A stretch of DNA of 64,000 nt, taken from assembly GCA_005503165.1 (NCBI GenBank), contig SCNT01000005.1:1-64000 (forward strand), in the 5' to 3' direction. The notes below the pieces were generated by a model, which was given only the letters and a program-made list of their open reading frames with translations, had not been told where the DNA came from and did no database searches. Positions 54,876 through 64,000 of the stretch are shown in pieces. This DNA is from Sphingomonadaceae bacterium 3R27E2-A. GTDB taxonomy: Bacteria; Pseudomonadota; Alphaproteobacteria; Sphingomonadales; Sphingomonadaceae. Made by a program: the position numbers and the translations under genes. Position 1 is the stretch's first letter; every line of letters starts with the position of its first letter.

Positions 54876-55793
54876 TCAGCTGCCGGTCTTGCGAAAGACG
54901 ATCACGGGCGCGGTCCTGGCGCCGGGCTGGTCGCTGATATGCCGGGTGCCGCGCTTCGCCGCGCCGTCCGCCCAAAGCACCTGATATACGAAACGGCCGG
55001 CGTAAGGAAACGCCGTGCCGGTCTGCACCTCGTTCCAGCGGCACGCCCCCCGGTCCCACGGATCGCGCTGCTTGCGCAGGCAGACGTTGAACGCAAAGGC
55101 GTCGATCATCCAGATTTCGCCGCCGTCGGGGCTGGTGCGAAAGGTCGGGCGGACATCCTCGCGCGCGTCGGCGCAGATCGTCATCGACGCGACGATCGGC
55201 GGCTTCTTCGGCGCCAGTTTACGCCTTTCCGCGTTCAGTCGCCGCGTCAGGCCAAGGTCGAGATAGCCGTTTTCGGCGGTCGCGCCGAGCGCCTCGGCGT
55301 CGGGGTCCGCGAGCGCGGGCGGTTCGGGCGCGGGCGCTCCCGCCGCATCGCCATGCTCCTCGATCTGTTCGCGTTCATAGGCCGCGAGCGTTCCGGCATA
55401 GACGGCCTCGGGATAGCCGAGCCGCGCCATCTCGGCGCGCAGCCGCGCGACCTCCAGCGCCAGTTCGCCCCAGACCTGCGTCTCGGGATCGAGGTCGTCA
55501 AAATAATCGGGTTGCAGCACGCAGCCCTGTTTTTCCGGGTCGGTGATATCATAGACCGCGCCATTTCCGTTCGGCGCGGGCATGACCATCTGGTCGAGCC
55601 GCCGCGGATATTCGGCGACATAGGCCTCGGCGCCGAGCCGTGCTTCGTAATAGCCAGGCGGATACCAAGGTTGGCGCGGGGTCTTCGCCTCGATCGCCGC
55701 GAGCTGCGCCGGGGTCAGCAATTGCTGCGCGCCGGCCGGCGTGATGGTCGCCGCCAGCGATAAAAGCGCAAATAGCCGCCAAGCCCGCTTCAT
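54876..55793 (-). CDS. secreted protein of unknown function
   Basis: A 305-residue protein starting at ATG 55793 (MKRAWRLFALLSLAATITPA, signal peptide to about residue 23). The mature part is acidic, with a long Glu/Ala-rich helix ('LGYPEAVYAGTLAAYEREQI') in the middle. Four cysteines occur: QGCVLQ, TICADA, VCLRKQ and GACRWN. The last third has beta-type sequence ending 'TAPVIVFRKTGS'. I recognise no domain. It precedes the S10 carboxypeptidase-like gene by 95 bases in the same direction and might belong to the same exported function. Confidence 0.6.
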   Translation of the reverse strand: MKRAWRLFALLSLAATITPAGAQQLLTPAQLAAIEAKTPRQPWYPPGYYEARLGAEAYVAEYPRRLDQMVMPAPNGNGAVYDITDPEKQGCVLQPDYFDDLDPETQVWGELALEVARLRAEMARLGYPEAVYAGTLAAYEREQIEEHGDAAGAPAPEPPALADPDAEALGATAENGYLDLGLTRRLNAERRKLAPKKPPIVASMTICADAREDVRPTFRTSPDGGEIWMIDAFAFNVCLRKQRDPWDRGACRWNEVQTGTAFPYAGRFVYQVLWADGAAKRGTRHISDQPGARTAPVIVFRKTGS

Positions 55794-55865
55794 ATGAAAG
55801 CCCTCGCCCGAGGGCGCCATCCTACGCTCGTTCGGCCGATTTCGCTACCGTTCGCGCGGCCCGTC

Positions 55866-56156
55866 TCAAGCTGCCTTCGGCTGAACCGACAATTGCAGGC
55901 CCAGCGCGTCGAGCACGGCGGTGAGCGTTTCCAGGGTGGGATTGCCATTTTCGGACAGCGCGTTGTAGAGCGCTTGACGGCCAAGGCCGGTCTTTCGCGC
56001 GATCTCGCTCATACCCTTGGAGCGCGCTACGTCGCCAATGGCGCGCGCGATTTCCTGCGGTGTGCCGTCCTCCATCCAGATTTTGAGGTAATCGGCGATG
56101 TCGGCTTCGGACGACAGATAATCGGCGGGGTCAAAGGGTGTCGTCTTCGCTCCCAC
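55866..56156 (-). CDS. antitoxin, HigA-like helix-turn-helix addiction module protein
   Basis: A 96-residue DNA-binding antitoxin. The GTG at 56156 lies seven bases after AAGGAG. The sequence 'DIADYLKIWMEDGTPQEIAR', 'AIGDVARSKGMSEIARKTGL' and 'GRQALYNALSENGNPTLETL' is the predicted-transcriptional-regulator antidote family that pairs with RelE/ParE-type 'addiction module killer' proteins. It overlaps the toxin gene by 26 bases, toxin first, as in HigBA-like order. It normally neutralises the toxin and represses the operon. Confidence 0.88.
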   Translation of the reverse strand: MGAKTTPFDPADYLSSEADIADYLKIWMEDGTPQEIARAIGDVARSKGMSEIARKTGLGRQALYNALSENGNPTLETLTAVLDALGLQLSVQPKAA

Positions 56157-56496
56157 TCTGAAACTCCTTCGCCAACGCCTTTGCGCGGACGATATCGTCC
56201 GGCTGACTGTCCTTGTCGCCTCCGGCCAGCAGGACAATGACGGTGTCGCCCTGCTGCACGAAATAGACCCGATAACCGGGGCCAAAGAACATGCGCAATT
56301 CGTGCACGCCATCGCCCACCGGCTGGCAATCACCGAATTGTCCGTCCGAAAGCCGACGAAGCCGTTTAAGGATGCGCAGCCGTCCGTTTTGATCACGCAG
56401 TTTCTTCAGCCAGCGAGCAAAATCGGTGGATTGTTCCAGTGAGAAGCCTTGTCCCTTGTAGAGGACACTATGGTCATTGTCAAGCTCGCCGCTCAC
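56131..56496 (-). CDS. RelE/ParE-family toxin (addiction module killer protein)
   Basis: A 121-residue toxin. The start is GTG 56496, overlapping the stop of the upstream gene (GTGA). Family marks are 'STDFARWLKKLRDQNGRLRI', 'LKRLRRLSDGQFGDCQPVGD', 'GVHELRMFFGPGYRVYFVQQ' and 'VIVLLAGGDKDSQPDDIVRA'. Relatives cleave mRNA on the ribosome. It is about 20 residues longer at the N-terminus than the compact family members. Gene order is RAMA protein, toxin, antitoxin, all overlapping. Confidence 0.88.
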   Translation of the reverse strand: MSGELDNDHSVLYKGQGFSLEQSTDFARWLKKLRDQNGRLRILKRLRRLSDGQFGDCQPVGDGVHELRMFFGPGYRVYFVQQGDTVIVLLAGGDKDSQPDDIVRAKALAKEFQSGSEDDTL

Positions 56497-57035
56497 GACT
56501 TGAACTCATCGAGTTTGCGCCATGCGGGATCATCTGGAAATTGCACTAGCCAAAAACGCCAACCATTGACGTTATTGCCTGTTATGGCGCCGGCTGCATC
56601 TGATGGGCTGGTCCGTTGCACACCTTCCTGGTCGAACCACTTTCCGTTTCGCACTTCCGCGAAATAGGTTTCGCCTTTGTACGTCGCGCGGAACCTGGTT
56701 CCGTCGGGAAAGTGAACATTTCCAAGCCAAAGGCCCCCTGCGTAGCGCCCCAGCACCCCACTTAGCGCATTTTGTTCACTCCCTTCCGTCGTTGAGAATG
56801 CGGACCCAAATATACCCCCCTTTCGTGGGGTGCTGCTAAGCACACCTTTCGTATGCGACGTAGCGGGGACGTTTGGCGCGTGATGTAGCAGCGCGTTCAC
56901 CGCCGGAGGAGCCACTTCTCCCGCCAGACTCGGTAATCCGAGGAGTCGCCGAATCACTGCGTTGTAGGAGTCTGACTCGCTTCCTCTAAGGGCCGTAAGT
57001 GCCTTGAACACCTCAAAATCAATGTCAATTTGCAT
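56493..57035 (-). CDS. protein with SeqA/RHH-like N-terminus and RAMA-like C-terminus
   Basis: A 180-residue protein at the head of the toxin-antitoxin operon. The ATG at 57035 follows GAGG. Residues 1-35 ('MQIDIDFEVFKALTALRGSE' then 'SYNAVIRRLLGLP') resemble the ribbon-helix-helix oligomerisation module of SeqA-type proteins. A polar linker of about 70 residues follows. The C-terminal 75 residues ('TRFRATYKGETYFAEVRNGK', 'SPSDAAGAITGNNVNGWRFW') resemble the RAMA domain found next to DNA-modification enzymes. It may bind DNA, perhaps modified DNA, and regulate the operon. The gene is visibly less GC-rich than its surroundings, suggesting recent transfer. Both assignments are pattern-based. 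Confidence 0.7.
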   Translation of the reverse strand: MQIDIDFEVFKALTALRGSESDSYNAVIRRLLGLPSLAGEVAPPAVNALLHHAPNVPATSHTKGVLSSTPRKGGIFGSAFSTTEGSEQNALSGVLGRYAGGLWLGNVHFPDGTRFRATYKGETYFAEVRNGKWFDQEGVQRTSPSDAAGAITGNNVNGWRFWLVQFPDDPAWRKLDEFKS

Positions 57036-57049
57036 CGCCGCCTCGCTCG

Positions 57050-57088
57050 CTATAGAAGATACTATAGAGAAATTAGCGCTAATAGCAA
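57050..57088 (-). promoter_or_regulatory. promoter and palindromic operator of the toxin-antitoxin operon
   Basis: On the minus strand -35 TTGCTA (57083-57088) and -10 TATAGT (57061-57066) are 16 bases apart, about 20 bases upstream of the expected transcript start to the ATG at 57035. The spacer contains the perfect 12-base palindrome ATTAGCGCTAAT (57072-57083), and CTATAG occurs twice (57050-57055, 57062-57067) 12 bases apart. Good candidates for autorepression by the antitoxin or the RHH-like protein. Confidence 0.6.
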
Positions 57089-57095
57089 TCCAATC

Positions 57096-59282
<2,187 letters not shown>

Positions 59283-59341
59283 TACTGCCAATATGGTGAG
59301 GATGCTGTCGGTCCACAATCGGACTCGACAGGGGAAATGCC

Positions 59342-59914
59342 ATGAAAAAGACTCTGATGCTGGCGATTGCGAGCAGCCTCGTCCTTGCGGCGTGCGGCGA
59401 CAAGGCGGCGAAGGACGGCGAAGGCTCGGCAGCCGCGTCGAACGCCCCCCCCGAACTGCGCCAGCCGGGCAGCTGGGGCCAGAAGATCGAGATCGTCAAG
59501 CTCGAGGGCGACGACGTCACCCCCGAAGCCAAGGCGCAGATGCAGCAGATGTTCTCGATGCTGAGCGGCATGACCGTCTGCCTGACCCCCGAGGCCGCAA
59601 AGCAGGAGGATATGGCCAAGAACCTGTCCGAGATGGGCTCCAAGGGCGAGAATTGCACCTTCGACAAGAAGGTCTTCAGCGGCAAGACCGTCGATTTTGC
59701 CGCGACCTGCAAGGGCGACGCGGGCAAGACGATGAAGATGAGCGCGACCGGTACCAGCGGCGCTACCGCGCAGGACATCACCATGACGATTCTTGCCAAC
59801 AAGGCCGACGGCAGCAAGGAAGGCGAGATGGTCATGCGCATCACCGCCGAGCGCAAGGGCGAATGCGGCCCGAACGACATCACCCCGCCGGCCCCGCCCG
59901 CGGCCAAGAGCTGA
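59342..59914 (+). CDS. DUF3617-family lipoprotein
   Basis: A 190-residue lipoprotein. The signal '[17 protein letters not shown]' has a lipobox with Cys18. The mature part contains the DUF3617 pattern of about 110 residues, '[20 protein letters not shown]' to '[20 protein letters not shown]', with paired cysteines that may form disulfides (VCLTPE, NCTFDK, ATCKGD, GECGPN). The family is periplasmic or lipid-anchored and of unknown function, common in sphingomonads. It is divergent from uvrB; GGGGAAATGCC precedes the start. Confidence 0.8.
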   Translation: MKKTLMLAIASSLVLAACGDKAAKDGEGSAAASNAPPELRQPGSWGQKIEIVKLEGDDVTPEAKAQMQQMFSMLSGMTVCLTPEAAKQEDMAKNLSEMGSKGENCTFDKKVFSGKTVDFAATCKGDAGKTMKMSATGTSGATAQDITMTILANKADGSKEGEMVMRITAERKGECGPNDITPPAPPAAKS

Positions 59915-59927
59915 TAGGACCGCGGCC

Positions 59928-60329
59928 ATGATCGGCTATGTCACCATGGGTACCGACGATCTCGAGCGCGCGCGGAGCTTCTACGCCGCGCTGCTCGGGA
60001 CGATCGGCGCGACCGAATTGATGCGCATGTCGGACGAGGAGGCGAACGGCTTCACGCTGTACGGCACCGGCTGGGGTCAGCCGGGGATTGCGGTGACGCG
60101 CCCCTATGACGGCCAACCCGCCGATCGCGGCAACGGTCATATGGCGGCGCTCGTCGTCGACGAGCGCGCCAAGGTCGATATGCTGCACGCCAAGGCGCTC
60201 GAACTCGGCGGCAGCTGCGAAGGCGCGCCCGGCGTACGCGGCGACGAGGGCGATCAGGCCTTTTATGCCGCCTATTTCCGCGACCTCGACGGCAACAAGC
60301 TCTGCGCCTTCCGTATCGGCCCGGGCTGA
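59928..60329 (+). CDS. VOC-superfamily (glyoxalase/bleomycin-resistance-like) protein
   Basis: A 133-residue protein of the vicinal oxygen chelate fold with 'MIGYVTMGTDDLERARSFYA', 'LYGTGWGQPGIAVTRPYD' and 'FYAAYFRDLDGNKLCAF'. The last motif is the classic second betaalphabetabetabeta module ending in a metal-ligand-like position. Substrate unknown. It lies 13 bases after the lipoprotein gene, and its TGA overlaps the CTG proposed as start of the next membrane protein. Confidence 0.82.
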   Translation: MIGYVTMGTDDLERARSFYAALLGTIGATELMRMSDEEANGFTLYGTGWGQPGIAVTRPYDGQPADRGNGHMAALVVDERAKVDMLHAKALELGGSCEGAPGVRGDEGDQAFYAAYFRDLDGNKLCAFRIGPG

Positions 60330-60919
60330 ACGCCGCCGCCTGGATCGGACAGCGCGGGACCCCGCTGCTCGTCGGCCTCGCCGCGGGGCTCGTCGCCGTC
60401 GCCGCGGCGCTGGTCGCGGGGCGGGGCGCGCCGCAGGAGGCGCTGCTCGCCGCGCGCTGGACCGCGCGCGCCGCGGCGCCGGTCTTCCTTGTCGCCTATC
60501 TCGCGTCGACATTGTGGCGGTTGTGGCCGGGCGCTCTCACCGCCGCGCTGATGAAGCGCCGCCGCCAATGGGGGCTGGGTTTCGCGCTCGCGCACAGCAT
60601 CCATCTCGCGGCCTTGCTCGCCAACATCATCGCCTTTCGCCCGCGGCCCGCCGCGACGCTGATCGGCGGAGGTCTCGCCTATGCGCTGATCTATCTGATG
60701 GCCCTGACTTCGAACGACGTGTCGCAGCGGCGGCTCGGGCGGTGGTGGAAATGGCTGCACCGCATCGGCATCCACTATATCTGGCTGATCTTCACGATCA
60801 GCTATGCGAGCCGCACGGTGCATGCCGATCCGGCCTATCATGCCGAAGGTCGCATATTGGCACCGCTCTTCCTTGCCGCGCTCGGCCTCCGGCTCTATGC
60901 CCGGCTTGGGCGTCACTGA
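60326..60919 (+). CDS. ferric-reductase-like (haem-binding) membrane protein, CTG start proposed
   Basis: A roughly 197-residue protein with about six membrane helices. Paired His residues occur in 'LGFALAHSIHLAALLANIIA' and 'WWKWLHRIGIHYIWLIFTIS', matching the two-haem helices of ferric-reductase/MsrQ-like domains. In this frame no ATG, GTG or TTG occurs before TTG 60512, yet two good hydrophobic segments ('TPLLVGLAAGLVAVAAALVA' and 'APVFLVAYLASTLWRL') lie upstream. I therefore propose CTG 60326, overlapping the VOC stop as CTGA. A TTG start at 60512 (135 residues) is the alternative and would lose the first helices. Confidence 0.6.
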   Translation: MNAAAWIGQRGTPLLVGLAAGLVAVAAALVAGRGAPQEALLAARWTARAAAPVFLVAYLASTLWRLWPGALTAALMKRRRQWGLGFALAHSIHLAALLANIIAFRPRPAATLIGGGLAYALIYLMALTSNDVSQRRLGRWWKWLHRIGIHYIWLIFTISYASRTVHADPAYHAEGRILAPLFLAALGLRLYARLGRH

Positions 60920-61403
60920 TGCGCCGGCAACGGCGGTGGATGCGTGACGATTTTGGGGTTGCCTGCGGCGGTGGACTTGCCGGACGGAAAAACGGGTGGG
61001 GCCATTTTTCCGCCCGGCGAAGTCGCTGTGTATGAAGCCGGAGAACCATGCGACAGGTGCCAGGGACCAGCTCGCACCCGTCGGTCTTCCGACCTCAATT
61101 CGTCATACCGAACCAAGGCCCGGGCCAGACGGCGACGTCACGAGGACGTCACCACGATCAAGGGATGCCCGAAATGGGACAACAAGGTGAGTTACATCGG
61201 GTCACGTAGCGGTTTGTCGCAATTCGTTAGTAAATTATTAACCTCGTTTCGGCCTTTTCTCCCGCTAATTGGCGAGGACAAATTCTTATGCTATGAAGAC
61301 TGGCTCGGTTGTTACCGTTACAATGAAGTGACAACGGCTGGTCGCGCCCAGTTATTGGCGTATCTACCGCGCAGCAGCTCGCTTTGGGGCATTTGGGGGT
61401 AGT
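60920..61403. other. intergenic region with repeats and probable promoter
   Basis: No convincing gene is seen. It holds a hairpin CGGAAAA...TTTTTCCG (about 60982-61010), a direct repeat GACGTCAC at 61134-61141 and 61145-61152 (11 bases apart), and an AT-rich stretch with TTGTCG (61214-61219) and TATTAA (61236-61241), a plausible promoter for the gene at 61404. Confidence 0.5.
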
Positions 61404-63200
61404 ATGGACCGGACGAAGGCGAGCGCCGAGCAGCAGCAAGGCGATGCCGACAGGATCATTGCCGACGAACTTGCGCGCCTGCTCGACTCCCCGATGTTCG
61501 TGCGCTCGCCGGTGCTTACGCGCCTGCTGCAATATCTCGTCGACCACCGGCTCCAGGGCAACCGCACGGCGCCCAAGGCCTACGCGATCGCGACCGAGGC
61601 GCTGGGGCGCAGCGCCGATTTCGACCCGGCGGTAGACAGTTACCCCCGCGTCATGGTCGGCCGGCTGCGCAACCTGCTCGACCGCTATTATGCCGAGACG
61701 CCGTGGCTGCACCGGCTGCGGGTGCCGCAAGGCAGCTACGAGATCGTCGTCCAGCATCGCGCCGCGCCACCGGCCGCGCGCGGCGCCGACGCGAGCGAAG
61801 GGGTGCGCGAAGGCGACCCGGGCAGCGAGGCAGGGGCGTCCGCGCCCGGCGGCGCCACACCGGTTCCGCCCGCCCCGACGAGACCCCCCGCGGCGCCGCG
61901 CCGGTTCCGCCCGCTCCTGTGGCTCGCCTTTGCTGCGGCGCTTGCGCTTGCGGCCTTCGCCGGCTGGTGGTTCGCACAGTCGGACCGCCAACTGCTCGGC
62001 GGCGATTTCGTGGCGATGCCCACGCTCGAAGTGAGCGCGCCGGCCTCGGGCGACAGCGGCCCGTCGCGGGCAATGGCGCGCGGGGTCGATGGCAAGCTCC
62101 GCGACGGTCTGCGCCGTTTCGACCTCGTGCAATTGCTCGCGGCGCGGCGCACCGACACGACTGGGCGCCCCCCGCGCGCCGACTACCGCCTCGACGCCTC
62201 GATCGTACGCACGGTCGAGGGGCCCGTCGACGTCACGCTGGTGCTCAACCGCGTCGCCGACGATCGCGCGATCTGGTCGCAGCAGATTCGCCTCACCGAC
62301 GAGGATATTCCCGAATTCACCGGGCTCGAACCGGCGATCGCGCAGATGGCGGGCGACTATGGCGTCATCGTGCGCGACCAGTTGCAGCGGCAACCCGACA
62401 ATTATGCCACCGGCTTTCCCTGCCTCGCGCAGTTCAATCGCCTGCGCCAGATGCGCAATCCCGCCGCGGCGGCGCGCGTAGACCGGTGCCTGCGCGCGAC
62501 GATCGCCGACATGCCGCAGGACCCGGTGCCGCTGAACGCGCTGTCGCTGCTCCGCTTCGGCGACTGGCAGCAGCGCCGCGCGACGGCGGAGGGCAAGGAA
62601 GCCTATGCCGAGGCGCAGGAACTGGCGCGCCGCGCCTACAGTGTCGGGCCGAACAGCGCGGCTGGGTTGTTCGCAGTCTCGCGCGCCTATTTCTATGCAG
62701 GCGACTGCCAGCGCGGGATCGGGCAGGGCGGCGCTGCGCTCGCACTCAACCCCTATGACGCCGACCTCACGGGCTTTTTCGGGCTGTTCAACACGGCTTG
62801 CGGGCGCGCCGCCGAGGGCGAGGCGCTGCTGACGCGTTCGGTCAAGCTGGACGATTCGCACGCAGGGGTTCCTGCGGTGACGCTCGCCTTCCTCCATTCG
62901 CAGCGCGGCGAGCAGGCCGAGGCACTGGCGCTGCTCGACCGCATGCCCTCGCCCAGCAACCTCGAGCCGCAATATCTGATGGTGCGCTCGGTCGTGCTGG
63001 CGCGGATGGGCGAGGTCGATCAGGCACGCACCCTCTGGCGGCGGCTGCTCGAATATACCGGCCAGCCCGCGAATGCGCCGCCCGAAACCGTGCTGCGGCA
63101 GTTCATGATCAACCCGGCGGTGATCGCGCGCGCCGCGGTAGCGCTCCGCACCTCGGGGGTTGTCGGCCCGCCCCCCGCGGCCGCCAGGCCCGCCGATTGA
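61404..63200 (+). CDS. single-TM regulator-like protein with periplasmic TPRs
   Basis: A 598-residue protein. The N-terminal 100 residues ('LLDSPMFVRSPVLTRLLQYL', 'VDHRLQGNRTAPKAYAIATE', 'ALGRSADFDPAVDSYPRVMV' and 'GRLRNLLDRYYAE') match a domain often found at the N-terminus of TPR proteins in Proteobacteria and thought to be DNA-binding or regulatory, reminiscent of CadC-type proteins. A Pro-rich linker (about 120-170) and one membrane helix (about 172-195) follow. The remaining part contains TPR-like helices ('AQELARRAYSVGPNSAAGLF', 'CQRGIGQGGAALALNPYDAD'). It may sense an envelope state. No partner gene is visible before the serine hydrolase downstream. Confidence 0.72.
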   Translation: MDRTKASAEQQQGDADRIIADELARLLDSPMFVRSPVLTRLLQYLVDHRLQGNRTAPKAYAIATEALGRSADFDPAVDSYPRVMVGRLRNLLDRYYAETPWLHRLRVPQGSYEIVVQHRAAPPAARGADASEGVREGDPGSEAGASAPGGATPVPPAPTRPPAAPRRFRPLLWLAFAAALALAAFAGWWFAQSDRQLLGGDFVAMPTLEVSAPASGDSGPSRAMARGVDGKLRDGLRRFDLVQLLAARRTDTTGRPPRADYRLDASIVRTVEGPVDVTLVLNRVADDRAIWSQQIRLTDEDIPEFTGLEPAIAQMAGDYGVIVRDQLQRQPDNYATGFPCLAQFNRLRQMRNPAAAARVDRCLRATIADMPQDPVPLNALSLLRFGDWQQRRATAEGKEAYAEAQELARRAYSVGPNSAAGLFAVSRAYFYAGDCQRGIGQGGAALALNPYDADLTGFFGLFNTACGRAAEGEALLTRSVKLDDSHAGVPAVTLAFLHSQRGEQAEALALLDRMPSPSNLEPQYLMVRSVVLARMGEVDQARTLWRRLLEYTGQPANAPPETVLRQFMINPAVIARAAVALRTSGVVGPPPAAARPAD

Positions 63201-63231
63201 CAGCGCGCGGCGCCGCGGACAGGGTCGCACC

Positions 63232-64000
63232 ATGCCGATCATTCTCGCCGCCCTCGCGCTCGCCGCGAGCCCAGTGCCGCCCGCGGCGGTCGCGGTGCGT
63301 TTTGACCGCGAAGGCGGGGTTCGGACCCTTGTCGCCCAGGGGCGGGCCGATCGCGCGGCGGACCGCCTGCTCACCCCCGACGATCCGGCGCGGATCGCCT
63401 CGGTCTCGAAACTGGTCGTTGCGCTCGGCGTGATGCGGCTGGTCGAGGCGGGCCGGCTCGACCTCGACCGCGACGTGTCCGATTATCTCGGCTGGCGGCT
63501 GCGCGCGCCGGCCTATCCCGGCAAACCGGTGACGCTGGCACAGCTGCTCGGCCATCGCGCCGGGCTGACCGACAATGTCGATTATGCGCTCCCGCTCGAC
63601 CGCGACTTGGAGGCCGTACTCAAGGACCCGCAAGCGTGGGACACGGCCCGCCCGCCCGGCGGCGATTTCGCCTATGCCAACTTGGGCTACCCCGTCGTCG
63701 CCGCGGCGATCGAGGCGGCGACCGGCGAGCGGTTCGACCAGGCAATGGCCCGGCTGGTGCTCCGGCCGCTGGGCCTCGACGCCTGTTTCAACTGGACCAC
63801 CTGCAGCGACGATGCGGTGTTCCGCGCCGTGGTGCTGTACGGCGCTGACGGCAGCGTCCAGCGCGACGATCTGAAAGGGCGGCGCCCCGCCTGTCCGGTG
63901 GTTCCTGCGGCCGATGGCAGCTGCGATCTCGCGACCTATCGCCTCGGTCGCCACGGCGCGGGGTTCAGCCCGCAAGGGGGCCTCCGCATCTCAGCAAACG
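63232..64000 (+). CDS. serine hydrolase (beta-lactamase class C fold), truncated by window end
   Basis: A partial protein of 256 residues, open to the end of the window. A short signal peptide (residues 1-19, MPIILAALALAASPVPPAA) is visible. The catalytic SxxK motif is in 'ARIASVSKLVVALGV' near residue 57, and the YxN in 'DFAYANLGYPVVAAAIEAAT'. It has the same fold as the proteins at 9468 and 18301 but lies far from that cluster. The start at ATG 63232 lacks a clear ribosome site; it follows the TPR regulator gene by 31 bases. Confidence 0.82.
   Translation, partial: MPIILAALALAASPVPPAAVAVRFDREGGVRTLVAQGRADRAADRLLTPDDPARIASVSKLVVALGVMRLVEAGRLDLDRDVSDYLGWRLRAPAYPGKPVTLAQLLGHRAGLTDNVDYALPLDRDLEAVLKDPQAWDTARPPGGDFAYANLGYPVVAAAIEAATGERFDQAMARLVLRPLGLDACFNWTTCSDDAVFRAVVLYGADGSVQRDDLKGRRPACPVVPAADGSCDLATYRLGRHGAGFSPQGGLRISAN

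Noticed and set aside
59283-59341. Search for a LexA box before uvrB
   Set aside because: No GTTC-N7-GTTC or close variant occurs in this gap.
60944-61402. A 152-residue plus-strand open frame in the gap before the TPR regulator
   Set aside because: Starts at a weak GTG, has an Arg-rich middle, runs through AT-rich promoter-like DNA and repeats, and has no ribosome site or recognisable motif. A real gene here is not excluded.

Overview
This is 64 kb of chromosome from a GC-rich sphingomonad (Alphaproteobacteria, Sphingomonadales), most like Sphingopyxis or a close relative. The order rpsB-tsf-pyrH-frr-uppS-cdsA-dxr-rseP-bamA-skp-fabZ is alphaproteobacterial. skp is followed directly by fabZ with no lpxD, lpxA or lpxB, which fits sphingomonads that carry glycosphingolipids instead of lipid A. 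The many TonB/serine-hydrolase/dipeptidase genes and the short palindromic intergenic repeats fit the same group. I see no tRNA, rRNA, CRISPR array, insertion sequence or prophage. The genus is inferred from gene order and protein style, not from a database search.

Layout. 1-4.4 kb: an envelope locus with a small secreted protein, a TPR-secretin fusion and two unrecognised secreted proteins. 4.4-8.6 kb: a hybrid histidine kinase with a LuxR-type response regulator, a HerA-like ATPase and a small conserved-looking ORF. 8.7-22.2 kb: an accessory catabolic cluster under a divergent XRE-cupin regulator. It has two beta-lactamase-fold serine hydrolases, two M19 dipeptidases, a TonB receptor, a YkvI-type permease, an aminotransferase, and a pair resembling DgcN/DgcA (D-glutamate N-acetyltransferase and N-acetyl-D-glutamate/dipeptide epimerase). 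I read it as import and breakdown of D-amino-acid-containing peptides, perhaps from peptidoglycan. Both rightward transcription units start from near-identical promoter/operator sequences, probably the regulator's targets.

22.3-34.8 kb: mostly single housekeeping genes (rubredoxin-type reductase, DUF4126 membrane protein, NUDIX hydrolase, nitrilase-family amidase, M16 protease, KefB-type antiporter, isocitrate dehydrogenase) and the psd-pssA phospholipid pair. A small membrane protein follows on the minus strand; its predicted promoter contains a canonical alphaproteobacterial LexA box. 35.4-46.6 kb: the translation, isoprenoid and outer-membrane biogenesis block ending with rpmE.

46.6-64 kb: glycerol kinase, a DEAD-box RNA helicase with a long structured leader, two convergent alpha/beta hydrolases whose 3' ends overlap, a LuxR regulator, an S10 carboxypeptidase-like exoprotein and an unrecognised secreted protein. 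Next comes a compact three-gene toxin-antitoxin operon headed by a protein with a SeqA/RHH-like N-terminus and a RAMA-like C-terminus, then uvrB, a DUF3617 lipoprotein, a VOC protein, a ferric-reductase-like membrane protein that appears to start at CTG, a TPR membrane regulator, and a serine hydrolase cut by the window end.
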